The position numbers and the translations under genes were made by a program. 26,107 bases of DNA from assembly GCF_030825785.1 (NCBI RefSeq), contig NZ_JAPJPG010000020.1:1-26107 (forward strand). The letters are read 5' to 3'. Shown in pieces: positions 8,005-15,788 of the stretch. Numbering within the stretch: position 1 is the first letter of the stretch; each line of letters opens with the position of its first letter. Source of the DNA: Anaerococcus sp. (GTDB taxonomy: Bacteria > Bacillota > Clostridia > Tissierellales > Peptoniphilaceae). Under the pieces are notes generated by a model, which was given only the letters and a program-made list of their open reading frames with translations, ran no database searches and was not told where the DNA came from.

Positions 8005-8292
8005 GACTTCGCTCGACATAAGGGGGGGTGTAGTCGACATAAGGGTAATGGGGAATTTTTAATTATGGCAAGGACCATTAGATATAAAAGGAATAGCATG
8101 ATTTACTTTTATATGAGTACCACTATTCCCTTGCTTCGACCTTGTGGAGAAGCCTCGGCTATTGGGATATTTGCTTAGATAAGTTGTTACGTGATATTTA
8201 CATGTCGTCTTAGACTGTAGACCTCTCACGTTCGTTCGACGGTAGTTTGCGGATTCGACTTCGTCTCATACTCGCAAAGCCTCGATTAAGGA

Positions 8293-8358
8293 ATTTCATC
8301 AGTTCGCTACGCTCACTGTGACAATTCCATTAGAGGTGATTACTCAGTGAGATGTCTC
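8293..8358 (+). repeat. 66-bp direct repeat, copy 2
   Basis: Second copy of 7939-8004, with a single G-to-A difference in the GGTGATTACT part. The near identity of non-coding DNA suggests a recent duplication or gene conversion. Confidence 0.85.
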
Positions 8359-8516
8359 CACTTCGCTTCGCTCCGGTCGACATAAGGGTATGGGGGATTT
8401 ATTAATTGTAGCCAAGACTATTAGATATAAGGGGAAATATTTATATAAGGGTAATTGAAGCTCAGGTCTTCCCTCACTTTAACCTTGTTGAGAATGTTAT
8501 TTATAATTTTCCACTC

Positions 8517-8542
8517 AAAAAGGAGAAGTTTTTGCTTCTCCT
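8517..8542 (-). terminator. terminator of the retropepsin-like gene
   Basis: Eight-base-pair stem AGGAGAAG with CTTCTCCT, six-base loop CAAAAA, followed by TTTT on the minus strand, ten bases after the stop codon. Confidence 0.85.
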
Positions 8543-8551
8543 CTTGTATCT

Positions 8552-9328
8552 TTATTTGTTTACTCGCACGTAACCCATTGGGTTGTATAGGGCCCAGGAA
8601 GTGCTTCTTAGTAGGTCTGCTCCGAAGATTATTTGGATTTCTTCGTCGTTTAGGGCTGGGTCAGTTTTGGTTGATGGGACTGATATTGTGTTATCGTCTA
8701 TCTTAAATGAGAATTTGCTTTCGTAGTTTATTTCTTTTTCGTCAATTTCTAACATTTGGATAGTTTGTTCTATGTCTTTGTTTTCGATTTTGATGCCTTT
8801 CGCTATATTTTCTGAGATTCTTGTAAATGGAAGAGAGGTGTCAAGGGCTGCCTTGTAGGTTCTTTTGTTACAGATTATCTTAAATACTAGGAAGTTTTCC
8901 TTACTTTTTGAGTTTTTCTTTTTAAGATCTGAGCTTTGTACTTCCATCCTGCCCTTTCTTAGGTCACCTCTAAAGACAAGTTGGCTTATGATATTCCACC
9001 CTAGGATCATATCTGCTGGGAATTTGTTTCCTGAAGGATCTTTTCCTAGATCTGCTATCTCGTCTTTGCATACTACAACAGGCACATCTATAAGCTTAAG
9101 ACCTCCTATGGCCATTGTGGATAGTTTTGCTCTTCTAAAGCCTGTCCTTTGATCAATTGGCTCTTTGTCTATATAGTCAAGGTCGATTTCATCTGCAAGG
9201 CTTTGAGGGATTAGGGTGTTGCCTTTAGTGGCAAACATAGCTGTTACTGGCTTTTTGCCAGCTAGGATTCCTATAAATATAAAGTTTAAGAATTTCTGGT
9301 CTGATATTGGTATTGGTGAAAATTCCAT
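8552..9328 (-). CDS. two-lobed retropepsin-like aspartic protease-fold protein
   Basis: A 258-residue protein without signal peptide that appears to be two retropepsin-like domains in tandem. Lobe 1 has VTAMFATKGNTLIP (residues 28-41) where the catalytic D-T/S-G should be, then the flap-side strand and MILGWNIISQL (108-117), which resembles the conserved ILG-x-x-hydrophobic motif. Lobe 2 has KAALDTSLPFTRI (159-171), retaining Asp163 in a DTS triad, then IIFGADLLR (233-241). Lobe 1 lacks the Asp, so a classical symmetric active site inside one chain is unlikely. It could homodimerise through lobe 2 or be non-catalytic. AAAGGAG precedes the ATG and a TGTTATAAT extended -10 lies upstream. It is a single-gene unit with its own terminator. 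The family assignment is by motif only. Confidence 0.65.
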   Translation of the reverse strand: MEFSPIPISDQKFLNFIFIGILAGKKPVTAMFATKGNTLIPQSLADEIDLDYIDKEPIDQRTGFRRAKLSTMAIGGLKLIDVPVVVCKDEIADLGKDPSGNKFPADMILGWNIISQLVFRGDLRKGRMEVQSSDLKKKNSKSKENFLVFKIICNKRTYKAALDTSLPFTRISENIAKGIKIENKDIEQTIQMLEIDEKEINYESKFSFKIDDNTISVPSTKTDPALNDEEIQIIFGADLLRSTSWALYNPMGYVRVNK

Positions 9329-9356
9329 GCTGTCTCCTTTTATTTTTCTATTTAAT

Positions 9357-9365
9357 ATTATAACA
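9357..9365 (-). promoter_or_regulatory. extended -10 promoter of the retropepsin-like gene
   Basis: TGTTATAAT on the minus strand, about 30 nt before the ATG. No clear -35 is seen at the proper distance. Confidence 0.5.
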
Positions 9366-9403
9366 TAAAAAAGGATTCTCCTACTAATTGGTGAATTTAA
9401 AAC

Positions 9404-9426
9404 TCCACGCTTACTTAAAGCGTGGA
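9404..9426 (-). terminator. hairpin between two minus-strand genes
   Basis: Arms TCCACGCTT and AAGCGTGGA with a five-base loop, a perfect 9-bp stem. It is followed on the minus strand by GTTTTAAATT, a weak U-tract. It could end the AI-2E/coiled-coil transcript. The CCACGC...GCGTGG shape is also reminiscent of the ends of IS200/IS605-type elements. Confidence 0.5.
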
Positions 9427-9493
9427 ATATCTCTTATATTTCTCTTTCAAGTCTTTGGATAAGAGATTGTACCATATCTCTAAATTCGACTAG

Positions 9494-9838
9494 TTAATTG
9501 ATTTTTCCTTTGATTTCAGATCTTACCCTTAGGTCGGTGAAGATATTGTCAAAGAATATATCGAACATATTATCAGAAAGGCTGTCGGAGATTTCTCCTG
9601 GTAGGTCGATATTAATATCACCTAACTCCTTTTTTAGTCTTTCTATGTCATGTTTTAGCTCATTAATTGCCCTGTTGGCAGATCTTATATATTTTCTCTT
9701 CATAAGGCCTTCTCCGCCCAAGATATCAAGAAAAGACCATTTGTTAGCCTTTTCTAGGCTATTAAGAGCGGAGTAAGTATCTCTTAGGACAATCCTTGCC
9801 GCTTCTAAGGCTTCTTCTAATTCTTTTTCCCTATTCAT
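9494..9838 (-). CDS. hypothetical coiled-coil protein
   Basis: A 114-residue charged, helical protein that I cannot assign to a named family. Heptad-like stretches are visible at residues 3-30 (KELEEALEAARIVLRDTYSA) and 55-75 (AINELKHDIERLKKEL). A conserved-looking FLDILGGEGLMKRKYIRSANRA lies between them, and a phenylalanine-rich end follows (MFDIFFDNIFTDL). There is no signal peptide or membrane helix. AGGAGG precedes the ATG, and the gene begins 8 nt after the AI-2E permease stop, so the two are co-transcribed and it may act with the permease. Confidence 0.75.
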   Translation of the reverse strand: MNREKELEEALEAARIVLRDTYSALNSLEKANKWSFLDILGGEGLMKRKYIRSANRAINELKHDIERLKKELGDINIDLPGEISDSLSDNMFDIFFDNIFTDLRVRSEIKGKIN

Positions 9839-9846
9839 ATTCCCTC

Positions 9847-11070
9847 CTAGAATTTAAAATCCATCTTTTCTTCTCGCATACTTTCGTAGGACTTTTCATT
9901 TAGGCTTCTTACATCTTCTTCACTAATCTCTTTTGTTTTGAGCTTCCTCTTGGTAGAGTCTTCTACAAGGGTGTAGATTACTGTAGCTATCGGCATGGAT
10001 ACAAGCATACCGAATATACCAAATAGGCCTCCTCCAACAAATACTGAAAGGAAAATCCAAATGGCTGGTAGCCCCTGGTGTTTGCCTATAACTAATGGAT
10101 AAATTATAGATTCTTGAACTTGTTGGATGGCTAGGACAAAGATTAGAAATACCAAGGATTGGGCTGGTGATTGGATGAAGATTAAAATCATTCCAACAGC
10201 CGTTGCTATTATTGGTCCAAAATATGGTATGATGTCAAGAGCTCCAACTAGAATCGCTATCATAGCAGGCATTGGTAGTCCTAGTATTATCATTCCTATA
10301 AAGCAAATTATTCCAAGACTTAGGCAAGACAAAAGTCTCGTTTCTAGAAATCTTGAGAAGGAATTATAGGAAAGTTTAGCTACATAGTTGATTTGTTTTA
10401 CCTTTTCTTCCTTGAGGTTGGCAAGGAGGACTTTGTTGGTATTGGTTTGGAGGTCCTTCTTGTTAAGGGATACATAAAGGGAGAAGATAAAGCCCATTAC
10501 TATGGTCATTATAGTTTGGGAAACTGAGTTTAGGATTGATGAGGTCTTGTTAAGAAGGCCCCAATTCTTCCCATCTAAGAACTTTCTCAATTCACTAGTG
10601 AAGTTGTCTATATTTAGACTGTTAATCTTTGCACTAATCTCTGCACTTACCTCCTTAAAGAGCCTCTGCTCGTTTAGATATTCGATTAGCCTATCGAAAA
10701 ATACCGGAATGTTGTCTATAAGCGAAGTTATAGCATTAGCTAGTTCTGGGATCAAAACTGTAAGGATTAAAGTCACTATAGCGAAAAACATTATCCAAGC
10801 TAGAATCAAGGAAAGGACTGGTACTAACTTCTTGTGATTATCCTTGTCGATAAATCTATGAAATAGCTTCTCAGCGAAGAAATTCATAGGTAGGTTTATT
10901 ATAAAGGCGATGACCAAGCCATAGATTATAGGTCTTAGGACAGAGTATGTAGTAAGGAGTGCGCCCTTTACGCTATCTATATACCAAAAGCCGAAAAATA
11001 TTAATATGAGTAAAAAGCCCAATTTAAATATGGGTCTAGTTTTTTCGTCTAAAAATTTCTTTTCTTTCAT
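9847..11070 (-). CDS. AI-2E family transporter (PerM/YdiK-type permease)
   Basis: A polytopic membrane protein of 407 residues. Hydrophobic helices begin near residues 15, 42 and 83. A long amphipathic loop (about 110-185) follows, then further helices from about 185 to 365, containing the family signature GALDIIPYFGPIIAT and a late IPxATVIYTLVED stretch. This is the AI-2E transporter family (PF01594). Despite the name, most members have no proven autoinducer-2 transport; some act as Na+/H+ antiporters or general exporters, so the substrate is unknown. AGGAG lies 5 nt before the ATG, immediately downstream of a hairpin with a U-tract (11081-11114), which suggests attenuation or read-through from the Asp23 operon. 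Confidence 0.9.
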   Translation of the reverse strand: MKEKKFLDEKTRPIFKLGFLLILIFFGFWYIDSVKGALLTTYSVLRPIIYGLVIAFIINLPMNFFAEKLFHRFIDKDNHKKLVPVLSLILAWIMFFAIVTLILTVLIPELANAITSLIDNIPVFFDRLIEYLNEQRLFKEVSAEISAKINSLNIDNFTSELRKFLDGKNWGLLNKTSSILNSVSQTIMTIVMGFIFSLYVSLNKKDLQTNTNKVLLANLKEEKVKQINYVAKLSYNSFSRFLETRLLSCLSLGIICFIGMIILGLPMPAMIAILVGALDIIPYFGPIIATAVGMILIFIQSPAQSLVFLIFVLAIQQVQESIIYPLVIGKHQGLPAIWIFLSVFVGGGLFGIFGMLVSMPIATVIYTLVEDSTKRKLKTKEISEEDVRSLNEKSYESMREEKMDFKF

Positions 11071-11080
11071 ATATGCTCCT

Positions 11081-11205
11081 AAAACAAAAAGGACTCATGC
11101 AAAGCATAAAGCCCACCCTACTGATTTCTTTCGCCTTAAATTCTAGGTCATGATTTTAATCAAGCCTATTTAAAGCAAAGTCAGCAAGGCTATTTGCATA
11201 AGTCC
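11081..11205 (-). promoter_or_regulatory. structured leader/terminator before the AI-2E permease
   Basis: On the minus strand GGACTTATGCA (11195-11205) can pair along all 11 bases, one as a wobble, with TGCATGAGTCC (11091-11101), closing a domain of about 115 nt. The same 3' arm can instead pair with GGGCTTTATGC (11104-11114) to form a compact hairpin followed by TTTTTGTTTT. The two pairings exclude each other, as in a switch. The simplest alternative is a plain terminator for the Asp23 operon. I recognise no known riboswitch class. Confidence 0.45.
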
Positions 11206-11219
11206 AAAGAGACTGTCAA

Positions 11220-11672
11220 TTAGTATCTATTTTGTTCTTCTCTTTCTTTGTTGCTTTCTCTATTTTTCTTTTCGTATTCTTGTTTTGTCATAACATCTAC
11301 AACATCAACATTGATAGTTACTACATCAAGTCCTGTCATTTCTTTGACATTGTTGGTTACAGCTTTCTTGATATCATTGAAGATTCTTGTAGCGTTTTTA
11401 CCATATTCGATAATTACATCTAGGTTGATTTTGGCTTCTTTTTCGCCAACTTCAACGTTTACGCCTGCTGTTGATTGTTCTTCACGTCCTGAGAAGAAAG
11501 ATCCAATAGAATCTGCTATGTTTCCTTTCATTTCAAGGATACCATCAACACCATTGATAGCGATTCTTGCAATCTTAGCAACTACCTTATCTTCAATGAT
11601 AAGTTTGCTTTCTTCGTATTCTAGTTCTCTACCGTCGTTAATTTCTTCAATTCTGTCTTTTTTTTCTGTCAT
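11220..11672 (-). CDS. Asp23/Gls24 family envelope stress response protein
   Basis: A 150-residue cytosolic protein of the Asp23 family, which in Staphylococcus is held at the membrane by AmaP and helps cell-envelope homeostasis. Family features seen: LIIEDKVVAKIARIAINGVDGILEM (residues 24-48), then a beta-rich VNVEVGEKEAKINLDVIIEYG, and the closing VKEMTGLDVVTINVDVVDV. The charged C-terminal tail (EKKNRESNKEREEQ) is likely disordered. AGGAGG precedes the ATG. It is the last gene of an amaP-DUF2273-asp23 group, the usual arrangement, 15 nt after the DUF2273 gene. Confidence 0.95.
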   Translation of the reverse strand: MTEKKDRIEEINDGRELEYEESKLIIEDKVVAKIARIAINGVDGILEMKGNIADSIGSFFSGREEQSTAGVNVEVGEKEAKINLDVIIEYGKNATRIFNDIKKAVTNNVKEMTGLDVVTINVDVVDVMTKQEYEKKNRESNKEREEQNRY

Positions 11673-11687
11673 AATTTCCTCCTATTA

Positions 11688-11978
11688 TTATCTAAAAAAT
11701 CTTTTCAAAAAACTAATATACCTTACGTCCCTATCAAAATAGGCACCAATAGTATAAGCTATAAACATTACAATGTAAATTCCTAAAGTTCTAAAAAACC
11801 CGAAGTTAAATAGACAAAAGATGGTAAGGATGCCCAAGATACAAGTTATTAATTTTGCCTTATTTCTCCTGTAGAAAGCTTGTCTTTTGGCTTTCTCTTC
11901 ATCTTCCCTATCCATTCTCCTCATTTCCAGGTCATAGACAGTGAATCCTTTTTGATTTTCATTTCTTAAATTGTCCAT
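11688..11978 (-). CDS. DUF2273-like small membrane protein
   Basis: A 96-residue protein with a charged N-terminal half (YDLEMRRMDREDEEKAKRQ) and two close membrane helices (LITCILGILTIFCLFNFGFFRTLG and IYIVMFIAYTIGAYFD). The helical part resembles DUF2273, a small membrane protein regularly encoded between AmaP and Asp23. The N-terminal extension is longer than in typical DUF2273 proteins. It begins 3 nt after amaP. It probably helps anchor the Asp23 complex at the membrane; that is inference from synteny. Confidence 0.75.
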   Translation of the reverse strand: MDNLRNENQKGFTVYDLEMRRMDREDEEKAKRQAFYRRNKAKLITCILGILTIFCLFNFGFFRTLGIYIVMFIAYTIGAYFDRDVRYISFLKRFFR

Positions 11979-11981
11979 CTA

Positions 11982-12521
11982 CTACCTCTTATTTCCTTCC
12001 AAACTAGGTTCACTCTTCTCAAAAAGTACATCTACATTGACGTCGGCAATTCCTGTAAGCTCTGTTAAGGATTTCCTTATTTCAGATTTTAACTCCTCTG
12101 ATAAGAGACTTAAGTCCCTACCCGCGCCAACTTGAACCTTAGTTTTTGCATTGATTTTCTCATCTTTCGATAATATCTCTACCGCTGCCTGTAAAGCCTC
12201 TAAGCCTTTTGATTCTACGGCAGTCTTTACAGTATGCTCGAGGGAGTTTCTCTTGATTAAGACAGATCCTTCCTCGTCTTCTTTGAGATATTCGTAGTCG
12301 CTATTAGAAGATACGATTAGGTCAACTATCACTATTATTGCAAATAACAAAAGTAGTCCGCCTACAACCATAACTCCAATTCTTACGTTAGGATTTTGTA
12401 AATAGTAGAGGATGTCAAATAGCATATCAAGCTTCATGAGTCCTACTGATAGAAAAATAGCACCCAAGAGGATCAATACTACAGTCATTACGGAAAATAT
12501 TACTCTTTTAAATGTTCCCAT
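11982..12521 (-). CDS. amaP: alkaline shock response membrane anchor protein AmaP
   Basis: A 179-residue protein with two N-terminal membrane helices (about residues 7-26 and 47-69) and a cytosolic domain related to Asp23 itself (GSVLIKRNSLEHTVKTAVES near 85-105, KVQVGAG near 128, closing GIADVNVDVLFEKS). This is the AmaP architecture, which recruits Asp23 to the membrane. AAGGAGG lies before the ATG. It is separated by 49 nt from the upstream ABC-F gene with no convincing terminator, so it is likely in the same long transcript. Confidence 0.92.
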   Translation of the reverse strand: MGTFKRVIFSVMTVVLILLGAIFLSVGLMKLDMLFDILYYLQNPNVRIGVMVVGGLLLLFAIIVIVDLIVSSNSDYEYLKEDEEGSVLIKRNSLEHTVKTAVESKGLEALQAAVEILSKDEKINAKTKVQVGAGRDLSLLSEELKSEIRKSLTELTGIADVNVDVLFEKSEPSLEGNKR

Positions 12522-12570
12522 AAGCCCTCCTTAGTATATACATACCCTCTAAAAGGTGCTTTAATCTTTT

Positions 12571-14490
12571 TTATTCTATTTTTAAACTTAATTCTAACCA
12601 AGTATGGTCTAGCCCTTCTTTTTCCTCTTCAAGTTCTTTGATTTTGGCGAAGGTTTCTCCGACCTTCTCATTGTCATCGTAGAATCCTTCCGATAAGGTT
12701 AGCTCTGTCAAGGACTTGATTTCTTCGTCTATTTCTTCTAAGCGATTTTCGATATCTCTTATATCGTTTTTAATCTTTCTAAGCTCGCTTTTTTTGATGT
12801 TTTCCTTTTGTCTTTGTTTTTTGATTTCAGTCTTAGTTAGAGTTTCCTTCTTTTCATCTTCTAGGCTCATCTCGCGAAGTTTTTTCTCATAATAAGAGTA
12901 GTTTCCCAGATATTCAACCATACCGTCGTTTTTCATATCGAGAATCTTCACGGCTATTTTGTTTAGGAAATATCTGTCGTGGCTTATGATTAGGACTGTT
13001 CCCTCATAGTCTAGGATGGCATCTTCAAGGATTTCCTTGCTATCAATGTCAAGGTGGTTAGTCGGCTCATCCATTAAGATAAAGTTGGTATCTGATATCA
13101 TAAGCTTAAGAAGGGAAATCCTCGCCCTCTCCCCACCGGAAAGCTCTCCAACAGTCCTATCTATGTCATCTTCATAGAACATAAACTTGGCAAGGTAGGA
13201 TCTTATCTCATAGTTAGTTAGCATAGGATAAGTCTTTGATATTTCTTCAAAGATCGTATTATCAAGATCAAGAGACTTTTGTTCTTGGTCGAAGTAGCCA
13301 ATGTTTACAGATTGACCAATCCTTAAATCTCCCCCATTTTTACTCTCTTCTCCCATGATTATCCTAAAAAGGGTGGTCTTTCCTACACCATTTTCCCCAA
13401 TAATAGCGCATCTTTCCTTCCTGTAGAGGTCGAAGGAGATGTTTGAGAAAATCTCATCTGATCCGTAGGATTTTTCGAGGTCCTTTACCCTTAGGACATC
13501 CACTCCTGATTGGATACGTGGGGTAAACTTTAGATGCATGGTATCTCTTAGCTCTACCGGCTTTTCGATTCTTTCCATCTTATCTAAGAGTTTTTGTCTA
13601 GAACGAGATTGAGAAATCCCCCTTTTTCTCTTGGAACCTCCCAAATTTTTTAATCTATCTATGATTTCTTCTTGTCTTTCAATTTCTTTTTGTTGAGATT
13701 TGTATTGATGAATCCTTACCTCAAGATCCTTTTTCCTCTTGGCCATAAAGGTCGTATAGTTTCCATCATAAGATTCTAGGTGTCCATTTTCCATCATAAA
13801 TATCTTGTTGACAGTATTATCAAGGAAATACCTATCGTGGCTTATGACTATGACGGAGCCCTTGTAGTTTTTGACGAAGTTTTCCAAAAAACGAATAGCC
13901 CCTATGTCTAGGTGGTTGGTCGGCTCATCCAATAGGATAAGGTCTGGCTTTTCCAAGATTAAATGAGAAAGTTCAACCCTGGCCTTTTGTCCACCGGATA
14001 GCTCAGAGATATTCTTATCAAATTCATCCCTAGAAAAGCCCATGGCCGTAAGGGTCCCTTCGATTTCACTTTTTATAGCATAGCCATTGTTATCAGCGAA
14101 CTTCTCGCTTTTTTCCGTGTAGGCTTTCATTATTGTATCGAGCCTATCTGGGTCTTCTTCCACTGCCATTTGTCTTTCAAGCTCTCTCATCTCTCTTTCG
14201 ATAGCAAGGAGGTTCTTGAAGGCTCCTAGGACAAATTCGTAGATGGTCATATCTGTATCGAGACTTAGGATTTGTTTTAGATAACCCACCTTGGTGTCAC
14301 CCGCTATATAGATCTCTCCAGAATCTGGGCTTATCTCTCCAGTTAGGATATTAAATAGAGTAGTTTTTCCTGCTCCATTTGCCCCAATAAGACCTGCCTT
14401 ATCTCCCTTTTCTATCCTAAAGCTTACCGAAGAGAAGATATCCTTTAGAGGGTAGGATTTGGCAAGGTTAGATGCTGTTAGGACATTCAT
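12571..14490 (-). CDS. ABC-F family ATPase
   Basis: A soluble ATPase with two ABC domains and no membrane segments, of the ribosome-acting ABC-F class (EttA/Uup/YdiF-like). Domain 1: Walker A GANGAGKT (36-43), signature LSGGQKAR, Walker B LILLDEPTNHLD. The linker of about 80 residues between the domains is basic (KKDLEVRIHQYKSQQKEIER, then SKRKRGISQSRSR). Domain 2: GENGVGKT, LSGGERAR, FILMDEPTNHLD. A C-terminal coiled coil of about 100 residues follows (KKQRQKENIKKSELRKIKND), as in Uup/YdiF. It starts directly after the rex stop (TAGATG). It probably acts in translation or ribosome rescue; the sequence does not show antibiotic resistance. Confidence 0.95.
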   Translation of the reverse strand: MNVLTASNLAKSYPLKDIFSSVSFRIEKGDKAGLIGANGAGKTTLFNILTGEISPDSGEIYIAGDTKVGYLKQILSLDTDMTIYEFVLGAFKNLLAIEREMRELERQMAVEEDPDRLDTIMKAYTEKSEKFADNNGYAIKSEIEGTLTAMGFSRDEFDKNISELSGGQKARVELSHLILEKPDLILLDEPTNHLDIGAIRFLENFVKNYKGSVIVISHDRYFLDNTVNKIFMMENGHLESYDGNYTTFMAKRKKDLEVRIHQYKSQQKEIERQEEIIDRLKNLGGSKRKRGISQSRSRQKLLDKMERIEKPVELRDTMHLKFTPRIQSGVDVLRVKDLEKSYGSDEIFSNISFDLYRKERCAIIGENGVGKTTLFRIIMGEESKNGGDLRIGQSVNIGYFDQEQKSLDLDNTIFEEISKTYPMLTNYEIRSYLAKFMFYEDDIDRTVGELSGGERARISLLKLMISDTNFILMDEPTNHLDIDSKEILEDAILDYEGTVLIISHDRYFLNKIAVKILDMKNDGMVEYLGNYSYYEKKLREMSLEDEKKETLTKTEIKKQRQKENIKKSELRKIKNDIRDIENRLEEIDEEIKSLTELTLSEGFYDDNEKVGETFAKIKELEEEKEGLDHTWLELSLKIE

Positions 14491-15135
14491 CTAAAATATA
14501 AAGTCCTCTGGAGAATTCATAAAGTAGGTTAGGGTAAAGAGGGACTCGTCTAGATGAACTGATTCTATAACGACATTGTTTGTAACCTTAAGGTCAACTG
14601 GAGAGAAGTTCCAAATCCCCTTAACTCCACCCTCACAGAGTATGTCTGTTATGTCTTGGGCAGCTTCTTTTGGAGTTGCGATAATTCCTATATCTACTTG
14701 ATTATCCTTTAGATAATCTTCTAGCTTATCTACATTATAAATCTCTACTTCATCACTTGTAGTATCTTCTACAAGCTCAGGATTCTTATCAAACACGGCC
14801 TTAAATTCATAGCCTAGGTCTCTAAATGATCTATACTTATAAAGAGCATGTCCTATATTACCGAAGCCTATTAGGACCATGGAATATTTCTTGTCAACTC
14901 CAATGATCTTAGATAATTCATCGATTAGCTCACTTACATTGTAACCATAGCCTTGTTGGCCGAAACAACCGAAATGGTTTAGGTCTTGTCTGATTTGGCT
15001 GGCTGTAAGGCCAGTGATCTCTGATAGTTCCTTAGAAGAAACTCTGATTATTCCTTTTTCGTTGATGCTTTCAAGGTATCTGTAGTACTTTGGCAGCCTC
15101 TTGATTACTGATAATGAAATATTTTGCTTAGCCAT
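14491..15135 (-). CDS. rex: redox-sensing transcriptional repressor Rex
   Basis: NADH-sensing repressor of fermentation and respiration genes. Seen: a winged-helix N-terminus (residues about 10-60, with SKELSEITGLTASQIRQDLNHFG), the Rossmann fold GFGNIG at 90-95, and the C-terminal swap helix region ending FTLTYFMNSPEDF. The 214-residue length is standard. GGAGG precedes the ATG, which follows the stop of the upstream membrane protein (TAAATG). It sits between typA/membrane protein and the ABC-F gene, so redox control is made with translation factors in one transcript. I did not find a convincing Rex operator (TTGTGA-type palindrome) in the window. Confidence 0.97.
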   Translation of the reverse strand: MAKQNISLSVIKRLPKYYRYLESINEKGIIRVSSKELSEITGLTASQIRQDLNHFGCFGQQGYGYNVSELIDELSKIIGVDKKYSMVLIGFGNIGHALYKYRSFRDLGYEFKAVFDKNPELVEDTTSDEVEIYNVDKLEDYLKDNQVDIGIIATPKEAAQDITDILCEGGVKGIWNFSPVDLKVTNNVVIESVHLDESLFTLTYFMNSPEDFIF

Positions 15136-15780
15136 TTATTCCTCCATTCCTTCATTATTTGTGCTTCCACTCTTATCGTCTATATCTTCTAGAAAATCTA
15201 GGGGATCCTTGTGGGAGTTTAGGATCATTAGATCCTCCTCGCTTAGGTCCCTGTCCCTATTTTCTGGAATTTTTCCTTCAGTGTTTTTTGAATCTTCAGT
15301 TTCCATTACTTCTTCTGACTTATCTTCTTCTATAGTTTCGTCTTCAAGGTCAAGGCCAGTTTTGAGATGTCTTTGGGGATTTAGCCTTATGTAATTTATA
15401 ATATGAATAAAATAAACAAGTATCAAAGACGTATAGAAAATCATCTGACTATGTCTTAGTAAAGCTATATTTGGCAAGATTATATTTTCTGAAAGCTGCG
15501 GGATAAATCTTGCTAGAATTACAAGAGCATGGGCGCTTAGGGCGAAAAAGGCCAGGCCTGTAAGTATTCCAGTAAGTATGGAAAAGCTAAAGGCCTTCTT
15601 ATCGAATAGGACGATAAGGCCAAAAGCTAGCATCATAAGCCAGCTTATTAGAAATAGCCCGTTCCACAAGAGCCCTATTAAGGCGTTGTTTACAAAAACT
15701 CCGACAAGAGTTAGGGCAAAAACTAAAATTGTTGCCAGAGCAATCATAAAACTTAGATTTCTCTCGGTCGTTTTTATCAT
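15136..15780 (-). CDS. hypothetical membrane protein with acidic tail
   Basis: A 214-residue protein with four predicted membrane helices (about residues 10-30, 33-58, 66-90 and 108-130) and a cytosolic tail of about 75 residues that is strongly acidic (LDLEDETIEEDKSEEVMETE). I recognise no domain. A ribosome site lies in the 8-nt gap after typA. It is co-transcribed between typA and rex. The tail could bind a basic partner or cations; there is no direct evidence. Confidence 0.8.
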   Translation of the reverse strand: MIKTTERNLSFMIALATILVFALTLVGVFVNNALIGLLWNGLFLISWLMMLAFGLIVLFDKKAFSFSILTGILTGLAFFALSAHALVILARFIPQLSENIILPNIALLRHSQMIFYTSLILVYFIHIINYIRLNPQRHLKTGLDLEDETIEEDKSEEVMETEDSKNTEGKIPENRDRDLSEEDLMILNSHKDPLDFLEDIDDKSGSTNNEGMEE

Positions 15781-15788
15781 AAGAACCT

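Larger units (their letters stand above)
7449..8551. repeat. gene-free repeat field B (hairpin array and REP-like modules)
   Basis: About 1.1 kb with no credible gene. GAGATGTCTCGAC-type modules lie at 7616-7645, 7661-7695, 7995-8025 and 8350-8389, with a diverged one near 8216-8253. Hairpins lie at 7511-7529, 7747-7764, 7769-7794, 7804-7818, 7851-7865 (GAACTC arms), 7871-7890 (ACTTATTT arms) and 7899-7921 (TTCGATTTTT arms, TCC loop). The GGACCATTA to TTCGACCTTGTGGAGAAG module is at about 8070-8153, with a diverged copy near 8405-8495. Frames read through this DNA consist of repeat sequence and lack ribosome sites. Confidence 0.75.

Noticed and set aside
7774..8178. A 134-codon open frame on the + strand in field B
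   Set aside because: It reads through hairpins and REP-like modules, has no GGAG before its start, and gives a Ser/Arg-rich peptide with no domain.
2299..8551. A CRISPR array formed by the repeated GAGATGTCTCGAC modules
   Set aside because: Repeat units vary in length and sequence, spacing is irregular, and no cas genes are present.
12522..12570. A terminator between the ABC-F and amaP genes
   Set aside because: The T-rich stretch has no stable stem before it, so I treat the genes as one transcript.
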